Assembly: GCA_964462125.1 (NCBI GenBank)
Contig: CAYWXT010000173.1
Coordinates: 1-12,221, forward strand
Origin: JAWLFY01 sp964462125
Lineage (GTDB): Bacteria > Planctomycetota > Planctomycetia > Pirellulales > Pirellulaceae
Reading direction: 5' to 3'
Length of the DNA: 12,221 nt
The notes beneath the pieces were generated by a model. That model had not been told where the DNA came from. It saw only the letters and a list, made by a program, of their open reading frames with translations, and searched no databases. Below are positions 6,784-12,221 of this stretch, piece by piece. The translations under genes and the position numbers were made by a program. Positions within the stretch are counted from its first letter, which is position 1. Every line of letters starts with the position of its first letter.

Positions 6784-7743
6784 TCAGCGGTATTGGTCGT
6801 GACAGGCGACACACGACTGGCTGACGGCCCCGACACCGAGGCGAACCGCTTCCGCATCCCCCCGCTGCGTCGCCGCTGCGACCTCCGACGCCGCCACGGT
6901 CATCTCCTGACTCAGCGAGGTGTAATCTTCATCGTCGGCGTTGATCATCCCGTCCAACTGCAGGACCTTGCTGACGACCGCGAGCATTTGGGCGTCCCGG
7001 TTCAGTTCGTCGGTCGCCTGTTTCATGGCAGCCTCGTTGCGGCTGGCGTCCTGCATCCGATCGAGCAAGCGTTCGGCATATTCCATCAACGGCGCGCGAT
7101 CGACGATCAGCGCCCAATCGTTCTCCTCCTCCGCGGCCCGCTCCTGCAGCCCCGCACCGGAGACCAAATCCTGTAGGTCCTGCTGGCGGAGTTTCGCCTC
7201 GTTGTAAACCTGCGTCGAACCCGCCTTGCTGTTCGCGGCGGTTCTGGCGATCAGGTCTCGCGCCACCGGTGCCTGGTCCTTCCACCGCACCTCCCCTTCG
7301 AATTCGTTGATCACGCCGAACAGCATGGCGAGGATGGAGAGCTGCAGGCGAGCGTCTTGATAACCGCCGCTGCTGAACGCCCCCGGGGTCGTGACCAGCT
7401 CGTTGAATTGCAGACGCACTCGCTTGACCTCGTCCTCCAGCACCGTCGCGGCGACCAACTTGGACCAGCGATCCCCGTCGGCGCTGTTCGGGTCGCTGTC
7501 CGCGACGCTTGGCTTCGAATCTGGTTGACCTGTGTCCGTACCCGACTCCCGAAGCGAGGCCAGGTCGGGGCGTTGGCCGCGGACCGCTTCGGTGACGTCG
7601 TCGAAGAAGACGCCCCGCGTGTCGGCTTGAGAAAACGTCGGCGGCCGAGCCCGTCGCTCCGCGGCTGCGATCGACCCCAGCGTCAGCACCGCGGCGGCCA
7701 GCAGCACCAGCATCGGAAGAGGCGCTCGAAGGGATCGTGACAA
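6784..7743 (-). CDS. Secreted c-type cytochrome, C-terminal haem (cytochrome c'-like helical bundle)
   Basis: From a TTG at 7743 the product has 319 residues. This start is chosen because GGAG lies 9 bases upstream and it gives a clean signal peptide (MSRSLRAPLP then a hydrophobic core, cleavage near SIAAA/E at 28-29). An in-frame ATG at 7839 would add 32 residues encoded by a repeat-like intergenic sequence; an internal ATG at 7713 would lose the positive n-region. The only haem motif is CVACH at 311-315, four residues from the end, as in cytochrome c' and related four-helix bundles. Residues 93-197 and 209-319 look like two related helical bundles, the first without a CxxCH (inferred by eye). 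It acts outside the cytoplasmic membrane, probably in electron transfer or ligand binding; the partner is unknown. It sits downstream of larC and directly before a flavoprotein remnant. Confidence 0.75.
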   Translation of the reverse strand: MSRSLRAPLPMLVLLAAAVLTLGSIAAAERRARPPTFSQADTRGVFFDDVTEAVRGQRPDLASLRESGTDTGQPDSKPSVADSDPNSADGDRWSKLVAATVLEDEVKRVRLQFNELVTTPGAFSSGGYQDARLQLSILAMLFGVINEFEGEVRWKDQAPVARDLIARTAANSKAGSTQVYNEAKLRQQDLQDLVSGAGLQERAAEEENDWALIVDRAPLMEYAERLLDRMQDASRNEAAMKQATDELNRDAQMLAVVSKVLQLDGMINADDEDYTSLSQEMTVAASEVAAATQRGDAEAVRLGVGAVSQSCVACHDQYR

Positions 7744-7752
7744 GGGGAAAGA

Positions 7753-7756
7753 CTCC
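7753..7756 (-). promoter_or_regulatory. Shine-Dalgarno site (GGAG) deciding a TTG start
   Basis: On the minus strand GGAG is followed by nine bases and then TTG at 7743-7741. The spacing is standard and the start produces a proper signal peptide, so this site supports the TTG over the farther ATG at 7839. Confidence 0.55.
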
Positions 7757-7781
7757 AAAACCGTGTTCGGCTCGAATGGAT

Positions 7782-7831
7782 CACCACGAAGGCCGCGAAG
7801 AACCACGAGGATCCCGTTCCACTCCTTCGTG
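7782..7831. repeat. Degenerate CACGAAG-type repeat element between larC and the cytochrome gene
   Basis: The plus strand shows three phased degenerate units (accacgaag, gccgcgaag, aaccacgag) followed by an inverted copy, ccttcgtg at 7824-7831, opposite cacgaagg at 7785-7792. The 12-base core CGTGGTTCTTCG also appears on the plus strand at 9688-9699. Phased CACGAAG-like elements are, from memory, common between genes in planctomycetes and other environmental bacteria. No function is known to me. Confidence 0.45.
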
Positions 7832-7856
7832 CCCCTCATACTTTAACTCATGGCGT

Positions 7857-9050
7857 TCAGGGTTGTCGTCGCCAAGCGTCCCAGGCTGCTTCGCGAACCG
7901 CTTGAGTGGTCACCCCCACCGACGCCGCCACGGCTCGGGCGTCGTCGTCCTCGACACTGAACCGCGGACCGCCCGCGGGAAGCCGGACCAACTTGCCTCG
8001 CACCGGACCGAACTTGGTCTCCACCGTGACTGCTTCCCGGAGAAGCTTGTGCCGGTCAGCGAGGTGGCGGCGGATACCGATCGATGTCGAGTGCTCGAAA
8101 ATGACCCGTTCCAACAGTCCGACCCGGGAGCGCGAGGTGATCACCGACAGCAGGATCCCGGCGCGACCCTTCTTCATCAGACACGGGATTTGAAAGACGT
8201 CGAGCGCCCCGTTATCGAACAGCCGATCGACGCAGTCCGCCAATTGTTCGGGGGTTGAATCGTCAATGTTGGTCTCCAGCACGACGACCTGGTCCGACTC
8301 CGGACCCCCCGCCGGTTCCTCGGCCCGCCGGGGTTCGCCGAGTAAGACGCGCAGCACATTCGCCTGATCGTCGAAGTCCTTCGTCCCGGCGCCATAACCG
8401 ACCGCGCGCAGCTCCATTGCTGGGAGAGGCCCAAAAGAGGTGGCCGTCGCCCGCAAAATCGCCGCACCGGTGGGTGTAGTCAGTTCCGCAGCCTGCTCCG
8501 AGGGAGCGACTGGCATGCCGCGGAGCAATTCCGCAGTCGCCGGCGCCGGAATCGCGACCCGCCCGTGAGCGATCGTGACAGTCCCCGAGCCGGTGGGGAC
8601 CGCCGAAGCGACCACGGTTTCGATCCCGAGCATCTCCATCGCTACCGCCGAACCGACGATATCTGCGATCGAATCGATCGCCCCCACCTCGTGAAAATGG
8701 ACCTTTTCAAGCGTCGTTCCGTGCACCTTCGCCTCCGCCTCGCCCAGCCGGGTGAAGATCCGACGGGCCAATTCCTTCGCCCGGTCGGGGATTTCGCTGG
8801 CCCGATCGATCATGTCGGTGATCTGGTGAAGATGCCGGTGGGCGTGCTCGGGGGGATGCGAGATGTCGATCTTGATCGCACGAAATCCGCACTTCTTGAC
8901 CGTTCGCCCCGTGATGGTGAGTTCTGGAAGCCCCATCGAGCGGACCGCAGCTTCCACCTGGGAAACATCAGCCCCGGCATCGACAAGGGCCCCCAACGTC
9001 ATGTCCCCACTGATCCCGCTCAAACAGTCGAAGTAGGCCGTTCGGGTCAT
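7857..9050 (-). CDS. larC: LarC, nickel insertion protein for the nickel-pincer cofactor
   Basis: ATG at 9050 gives 397 residues, the usual length; the open frame extends further upstream without family sequence. LarC uses CTP to insert nickel into pyridinium-3,5-bisthiocarboxylic acid mononucleotide, the last step after LarB and LarE, giving the cofactor of lactate racemase LarA and its relatives in the cytoplasm. The family signature is clear: N-terminal AYFDCLSGISGDM at 5-17, a His-rich segment HPPEHAHRHLH at 65-75, HFHEVGAIDSIADIVG at 118-133, and a C-terminal domain with LETNIDDSTPEQL. It is a single uninterrupted frame, unlike lactobacilli where larC is split and joined by frameshifting. 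larA, larB and larE are not in this window. The 5' side faces the bL36 gene, from which it diverges. The identification is firm. Confidence 0.93.
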   Translation of the reverse strand: MTRTAYFDCLSGISGDMTLGALVDAGADVSQVEAAVRSMGLPELTITGRTVKKCGFRAIKIDISHPPEHAHRHLHQITDMIDRASEIPDRAKELARRIFTRLGEAEAKVHGTTLEKVHFHEVGAIDSIADIVGSAVAMEMLGIETVVASAVPTGSGTVTIAHGRVAIPAPATAELLRGMPVAPSEQAAELTTPTGAAILRATATSFGPLPAMELRAVGYGAGTKDFDDQANVLRVLLGEPRRAEEPAGGPESDQVVVLETNIDDSTPEQLADCVDRLFDNGALDVFQIPCLMKKGRAGILLSVITSRSRVGLLERVIFEHSTSIGIRRHLADRHKLLREAVTVETKFGPVRGKLVRLPAGGPRFSVEDDDARAVAASVGVTTQAVREAAWDAWRRQP

Positions 9051-9162
9051 CAGAAAGGGGCTCAGGTTGAAATCGAGGGTTCGGGGGTGTCGGTAGACTA
9101 GGCTCTCTCCCCGAGCTGGTCGAGATGCGGTCACCGCCCCGGTGAGGAACTTCCGTTTGCCG

Positions 9163-9190
9163 TTGAATTGGATTCGGCACCCGGTATACT
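9163..9190 (+). promoter_or_regulatory. Sigma-70-type promoter for the bL36 gene
   Basis: TTGAAT at 9163-9168 and TATACT at 9185-9190 are separated by 16 bases, close to the standard housekeeping promoter. Transcription would begin near 9197, leaving about 48 bases before the ATG at 9245. This is the best promoter match in the window. Confidence 0.6.
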
Positions 9191-9211
9191 TTGCCCCCTC
9201 GAAGTCTTGAA
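9183..9211 (-). promoter_or_regulatory. Possible minus-strand promoter for larC sharing the same -10 region
   Basis: On the minus strand TTCAAG (plus 9206-9211) and TATACC (plus 9183-9188) are 17 bases apart. The -10 overlaps the opposite-strand TATACT because GTATAC at 9184-9189 is a palindrome. The -35 match is weak. It would give larC a leader of about 126 bases. Confidence 0.35.
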
Positions 9212-9244
9212 CCCCACCCAAATTGCAACCTTGAGACCGATCCG

Positions 9245-9397
9245 ATGAAAGTTGTCAGCAGTATCGGTGCCTTGAAATATCGGCACCCCGATTGCCAAGT
9301 CGTCAAGCGGCGTGGCCGGGTGTACGTGATTTGCAAGAGCAACCCGAAATTCAAAGTCCGCCAAGGTGGGGCAAAGATCAAGAAAAAGCGGCGTTAG
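9245..9397 (+). CDS. rpmJ: 50S ribosomal protein bL36, zinc-independent (YkgO-like) type
   Basis: The product has 50 residues. The core RHPDCQVVKRRGRVYVICKS and then NPKFKVRQG closely follows Escherichia coli YkgO, the second bL36 paralogue. In zinc-binding bL36 the ligands are CxxC, C and H; here the first Cys is His (HPDC) and the final His is Phe (PKFK), so the usual zinc site is incomplete. It is a structural component of the large subunit, binding 23S rRNA through its very basic sequence and the KKKRR tail. The ATG at 9245 is chosen because the family begins MKVVSSI; an upstream in-frame start at 9191 would add non-family sequence. It stands alone, outside the usual spc operon, divergent from larC, with its own good promoter. 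Whether a zinc-type paralogue exists elsewhere cannot be told. Confidence 0.95.
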   Translation: MKVVSSIGALKYRHPDCQVVKRRGRVYVICKSNPKFKVRQGGAKIKKKRR

Positions 9398-9470
9398 TGC
9401 TTTCTCACCCCGTGTGGTTCGGGTTCAATCCACCGGCCCTCTCGCGCCACGGTCTCCCCCCGTTGCCCCA

Positions 9471-9566
9471 TTGTTAACGGCTTGTTAACGGAACGGCGCA
9501 AGCCGTCCGGCCTCCAACACCATCCTTGGCTTTCACAAAGCACAGCACGCTATTTCACAAGCCGTC
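9471..9566. repeat. Cluster of short direct and inverted repeats
   Basis: TTGTTAACGG occurs at 9471-9480 and 9482-9491, 11 bases apart. TTTCACAA occurs at 9531-9538 and 9553-9560, 22 bases apart. CAAGCCGTC occurs at 9499-9507 and 9558-9566, and either copy can pair with ACGGCTTG at 9477-9484. The spacings of one and two helical turns and the competing arms suggest a regulatory site or RNA fold, but no known family matches. Confidence 0.55.
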
Positions 9567-9717
9567 GGATGGCTTTCCACGGGCGCCGCTTCCGAGGTTC
9601 CACCCTCCCCCCAACGCCCCTTGGACCCCGCGGCGCCGGTGACGACCCCGGCGATCGGTGGCGTTGACCGGGACCATCAGAAACTTTCGTGGTTCTTCGT
9701 GCCTTTTCACCAGTGCA

Positions 9718-9753
9718 CTGTTCCGCGTGCCGATCCCCTGCAGCGCGGAACAG
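9718..9753. repeat. Inverted repeat with 10-bp perfect arms
   Basis: CTGTTCCGCG at 9718-9727 pairs perfectly with CGCGGAACAG at 9744-9753 across a 16-base loop. No T-run follows, so it is not a standard terminator. It lies upstream of the possible promoter for the secreted protein and could equally be an operator or an RNA hairpin. Confidence 0.55.
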
Positions 9754-9812
9754 AGCCTCGATAACCAGCAGGGATGCCCGCGAATTCGATCTTTCTTCGC
9801 GGAGATGCCAGG

Positions 9813-9821
9813 TGCTACGAT
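9813..9821 (+). promoter_or_regulatory. Possible extended -10 element for the secreted protein gene
   Basis: TGC directly before TACGAT fits an extended -10 (TGnTAnnnT). There is no good -35; TTTCTT near 9792 is the nearest candidate. Transcription would start near 9827, immediately before the hairpin at 9829-9854. Confidence 0.3.
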
Positions 9822-9828
9822 CACCGCC

Positions 9829-9854
9829 GCCCGGGGTAAGCGTTTGCCCCGGGC
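9829..9854 (+). promoter_or_regulatory. Strong hairpin in the leader of the secreted protein gene
   Basis: GCCCGGGG at 9829-9836 pairs with CCCCGGGC at 9847-9854, and the stem can continue through a G-U and two A-U pairs to a GCGU tetraloop, about 11 pairs in all. It ends 36 bases before the ATG at 9891. If the adjacent -10 is real, the hairpin sits at the very 5' end of the mRNA, where such structures often protect transcripts. Confidence 0.5.
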
Positions 9855-9890
9855 ACGATCACTGCGCCTTCACCGGAGCGAGCGTCACGG

Positions 9891-10847
9891 ATGATGCGAC
9901 AAGGTCTGCCACTAGGGATATTCTTGCTGTTGGTGCCGACGGTCATGGCCCAACCACCGGAACGGTCATCAGACGCGAGCTCCTCCGCCGGGCAGGCGTC
10001 GCGCCAACCAGCGGTGGAGACACCCCCGCAACGCCCCTTCCCGCCCTTGGGTGCCGAAGAGCAGACCCAGCTACAGAAGCTGCTGGCCGCTTGGGAGGAA
10101 CAAAGCCAGGGGACGAAAACGCTGGAATGCAAGTTCAAACGCTGGAGCTATTCCCCCGGCGCCGCGCCGGCGAACGTCCCCAAGGACACCTCGATCGGCG
10201 TGATCAAGTACGCCGCACCCGACAAAGGCTTATTCAAGGTCGAAGAGAAGGTGTTTTATGCCGGCATGAACGACGACGACAAACCAACCTACGCGCCGCA
10301 ACCCGGGCAGTACGGTGAATGGTGGGTCTGCAACGGCAAGGAACTGATGGAGTTCAACCGCAGCCGAGAAGAATGCCGAATCCAGACGCTCCCGCCTGAG
10401 ATGCGGGGACAAAAAATCTTCAACAGCCCGCTACCGTTCGTGTTCAACTTGGACGCTCAGCAAATCCAGCAACGTTATTGGGTCCGCCAAGTCGCCTCCC
10501 CCAGCTCCGGCGTCCTGCTGATCGAAGCCTGGCCGAAATTCCAGGAAGACCGCGCGCAGTACCGGCTGGTCCAAATCGCCCTCGACGAACAAACGCTGCT
10601 GCCGACCGCGTTGGTCATGTACGCGCCCAATTTCGACGTGAAGACCAATCCGGAAAAGGATCATTACGAATTCACCGATTGCAGCCGCAACGGGACAGGG
10701 CAGCGGCTTCAGAATTTCCTGAAGAGCTTCATTGGGGAGAAACCGCCGGCGCACTGGAAGGTGCTCCGCAACAACTTCGTCCCTTCCCCGTCCGAACAGC
10801 GGACGGCAGACGCGTCCCAAGGGGATGACAGCTCAAGGCGCAAATGA
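9891..10847 (+). CDS. Secreted planctomycete protein, TIGR03009-like (LolA-like fold suspected)
   Basis: The product has 318 residues with two adjacent ATG codons at the start (9891 and 9894) and GGAG about 12 bases upstream. The signal peptide is clear: MMRQGLPLGIFLLLVPTVMA with cleavage before Q21. A Ser/Pro/Gln-rich stretch follows to about residue 53, then a globular domain (about 55-290) with alternating beta-strand-like segments: TLECKFKRWSY, GLFKVEEKVFY, GEWWVCNGKELMEFNRSREECRI, YRLVQIALDEQTLLPTALVMY. This pattern matches the planctomycete domain TIGR03009, which resembles the lipoprotein-carrier (LolA/LolB) fold; the assignment is from memory and not searched. It would act in the periplasm; ligand and role are unknown. 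The C-terminal tail is polar and disordered. It converges on the acyltransferase gene. Confidence 0.75.
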   Translation: MMRQGLPLGIFLLLVPTVMAQPPERSSDASSSAGQASRQPAVETPPQRPFPPLGAEEQTQLQKLLAAWEEQSQGTKTLECKFKRWSYSPGAAPANVPKDTSIGVIKYAAPDKGLFKVEEKVFYAGMNDDDKPTYAPQPGQYGEWWVCNGKELMEFNRSREECRIQTLPPEMRGQKIFNSPLPFVFNLDAQQIQQRYWVRQVASPSSGVLLIEAWPKFQEDRAQYRLVQIALDEQTLLPTALVMYAPNFDVKTNPEKDHYEFTDCSRNGTGQRLQNFLKSFIGEKPPAHWKVLRNNFVPSPSEQRTADASQGDDSSRRK

Positions 10848-10859
10848 GCGCCGCGGCGT

Positions 10860-10874
10860 TGCCCGCCCCGGGCA
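10860..10874. terminator. Short GC-rich hairpin between convergent genes
   Basis: TGCCCG at 10860-10865 and CGGGCA at 10869-10874 form a 6-bp stem with a 3-base loop, 12 bases after the secreted-protein stop and 42 bases beyond the acyltransferase stop. No T-tract is present, so termination activity is uncertain; its place between convergent genes is what suggests it. Confidence 0.35.
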
Positions 10875-10916
10875 TACAGCCAGACGCTCCCGGATGGAGG
10901 ATGACCGGCGCCCTAC

Positions 10917-12221
10917 TCAGGCGGCTCGCCGGCGGTCGGCCGGGGACGGTTCGTCTCTCGCCGGCAACGGGATCACCGCACTCCGTGGCTCGCTGTCGTT
11001 GGAAGGCACCGTGATCGATCGCCGTTCGGGAACCTCTGCCGGCCCGGAGGCGGCGTTTAGCCACAGTCCGAAGGCGGTGCGGCGGACCAGTACCTCGTAG
11101 CTCAACAGCGACACCGTCGTCGCCGTCCCTGCTGCCACCAGCGCCTTGATCGGCGGACTCAGCGTCGGGGTGGCGAATTTGAGGTCGATATGGACCAGGG
11201 CGACCAGGGGATGGTGCATCAAATAGATCCAAAGGGACGCCGCCGCCAAATATTCGATCGCCATCGGGAGACGCCGCACACGGCGCTCGGCGACGGCCAG
11301 AATCACCAGGGTCATTGCCCACGCCGCGGCCACAGTGAGGGCTGCGAGGGGAACAAGGGCCACCTGACCCCCGCCGGCCTCGAGATACCAGCGGCCGAGC
11401 GCCACAGCAAAGCCGGCGCACAAGAGGGCTGGGCCGACCCAGCGGGCTCCGATGTTTCGCAACCATGCCAGCTGGGGGTCGTGTACCGCCAACAACCATC
11501 CGCCAGCAAAGAACGTCCCGCAATAGAGCCATTTGCTGGGAACGGGCACGAACGAATGCTGGAAACCCCAGACGGCTTCGGGGCGTGCGCTGAGTGACGC
11601 CACGGCGAGCGTCACCAGGAAGGCGGCAGTGACAGGCACTGGGAAGGCAGCGCGCAGGGAACGGATCCGGTCCCACCGGCGGGACAGCCAAGCGGCGAGC
11701 GCTGTGCTGCCGGCCGCGACCGCGACATAGCTGAAGACGTACAGCAGAAACCACAGATGGGCAGTGCCCCACAAATTCCGATCGATCCCGTGCTCAAATT
11801 TCAAACTGCGGATCTTCACCGGCTGAATCAAACCATCGGCCAGCCAGCCGCACATCCAAATGTAGTATTCGATCGGGAGAATCACGATCACCCCGAACAG
11901 CAGAGGCCGCAGCAGACGGCGAGACCGGTGATGCAGCAGACCGTGGGGACCGCGCCGCCGGTGGGTGCCGGCGGCAAAGTAGCCCGCCATCACCAAAAAT
12001 AACGGCATGATGAACAGCTCGATCGTCCAGAAGACGACGTCGATCGCCGAACTGGTTTGGTCCCAAACGGGCCATGCCAAACCTGGCATGCGGTGTGACG
12101 CATAGGGAACACCGGCGTGCAACGTCACCACACCGACCGCAGAGAGCGCGCGGACCCCCTGGAGTCCGGCACGCCTTTTCGAGGCGGGCGGGTGCGGTTC
12201 AATAGGGTCCGATGGCGACGC
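10917..12221 (-). CDS. Acyltransferase 3 family membrane protein (5' partial)
   Basis: The frame is open from the window edge to the TGA at 10917, at least 434 residues. A GTG at 12131 looks like a start, but the family N terminus lies before it: AGLQGVRALSAVGVVTLHAG at visible residues 18-37, with the conserved arginine R24 and catalytic-type histidine H35. The true start is therefore outside the window or very near its edge. Further family marks are FLVMAGYFAA (visible 76-85), RRLLRPLLFG (101-110) and HLWFLLYVFSY (155-165). About ten hydrophobic spans are spread through the protein. Such proteins move acetyl or succinyl groups across the cytoplasmic membrane onto sugars, glucans or antibiotics; the closest style is OpgC-like. 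The C-terminal 45 residues are polar. No neighbouring sugar genes are visible, so the substrate is unknown. Confidence 0.88.
   Translation of the reverse strand, partial: ASPSDPIEPHPPASKRRAGLQGVRALSAVGVVTLHAGVPYASHRMPGLAWPVWDQTSSAIDVVFWTIELFIMPLFLVMAGYFAAGTHRRRGPHGLLHHRSRRLLRPLLFGVIVILPIEYYIWMCGWLADGLIQPVKIRSLKFEHGIDRNLWGTAHLWFLLYVFSYVAVAAGSTALAAWLSRRWDRIRSLRAAFPVPVTAAFLVTLAVASLSARPEAVWGFQHSFVPVPSKWLYCGTFFAGGWLLAVHDPQLAWLRNIGARWVGPALLCAGFAVALGRWYLEAGGGQVALVPLAALTVAAAWAMTLVILAVAERRVRRLPMAIEYLAAASLWIYLMHHPLVALVHIDLKFATPTLSPPIKALVAAGTATTVSLLSYEVLVRRTAFGLWLNAASGPAEVPERRSITVPSNDSEPRSAVIPLPARDEPSPADRRRAA

Larger units (their letters stand above)
9398..9890. other. Gene-free region between bL36 and the secreted protein
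   Basis: These 493 bases hold no convincing protein: the short open frames have no recognisable content and overlap hairpins. They do contain a repeat cluster (9471-9566), a 10-bp inverted repeat (9718-9753), part of a CACGAAG-like repeat (9688-9700), a possible -10 element (9816-9821) and a strong hairpin (9829-9854). No typical T-tract terminator follows bL36. Confidence 0.6.

Noticed and set aside
6309..6857. 182-codon minus-strand open frame crossing the duplication
   Set aside because: It joins out-of-frame cytochrome sequence, the C/T tract and the flavoprotein tail copy; it is an accident of the duplication and not a fused gene.
9412..9450. tRNA T-arm-like sequence (GGGTTCAATCC) after bL36
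   Set aside because: The loop resembles TTCRANY, but the flanking bases do not form a 5-bp stem and no acceptor, D or anticodon arm is found.
9482..9894. Short open frames in the 9398-9890 gap (61 and 78 codons)
   Set aside because: No ribosome-binding site, no recognisable protein character, and they run across hairpins and repeats.
9689..10318. 209-codon plus-strand frame overlapping the start of the secreted protein
   Set aside because: It overlaps a frame with a clear signal peptide and a globular domain, and its own translation is low-complexity shadow sequence.

Overview
The window looks like a piece of chromosome from a GC-rich planctomycete, most likely of the Pirellulaceae/Rhodopirellula type. 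The evidence is a secreted protein resembling the planctomycete-restricted TIGR03009 family, a PilM-like protein fused to a membrane segment and periplasmic domain, a kinase with the short N-terminal domain and C-terminal anchor common in planctomycetes, mostly weak Shine-Dalgarno signals, and small operons on alternating strands. No tRNA, rRNA, CRISPR array, insertion sequence or prophage is visible. The lineage is inferred from protein families only.

Layout. (1) 1-1629, minus: a PilM-type actin-like pilus assembly protein whose 3' end leaves the window. (2) 1630-1981: divergent intergenic region with a direct repeat. (3) 1982-6198, plus: a two-gene operon, with a 961-residue protein resembling glycoside hydrolase family 38 but lacking its recognisable catalytic motif, followed 11 bases later by a Ser/Thr protein kinase with a C-terminal membrane anchor. 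(4) 6199-6783: a decayed segment with a 209/210-bp tandem duplication. Each unit carries a palindrome, a C/T-rich tract and the last codons of a flavoprotein; only about 85 C-terminal codons of that flavoprotein survive. (5) 6784-9050, minus: a secreted c-type cytochrome with its single haem motif at the extreme C terminus, and upstream of it larC, the nickel-insertion enzyme for the nickel-pincer cofactor. (6) 9051-9244: a divergent promoter region with a symmetric -10 element. (7) 9245-9397, plus: ribosomal protein bL36 of the zinc-independent (YkgO-like) type. (8) 9398-9890: a gene-free stretch rich in short repeats and hairpins. (9) 9891-10847, plus: the secreted TIGR03009-like protein. 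(10) 10917-12221, minus: a membrane acyltransferase (acyltransferase 3 family) whose 5' end lies outside the window.

Functional links. The family-38-like protein and the kinase are probably co-transcribed. LarC and the cytochrome are co-directional but separated by 113 bases containing a dispersed-repeat-like element, so co-transcription is uncertain. The other genes look like independent units. No clearly new defence, mobile or biosynthetic system is visible. The parts most worth a second look are the family-38-like/kinase pair, the duplicated flavoprotein tail whose copies differ only at synonymous sites, the probable heme-less/heme-bearing domain duplication in the cytochrome, the bidirectional promoter between larC and the bL36 gene, and the repeat cluster and 5' hairpin between 9471 and 9854.
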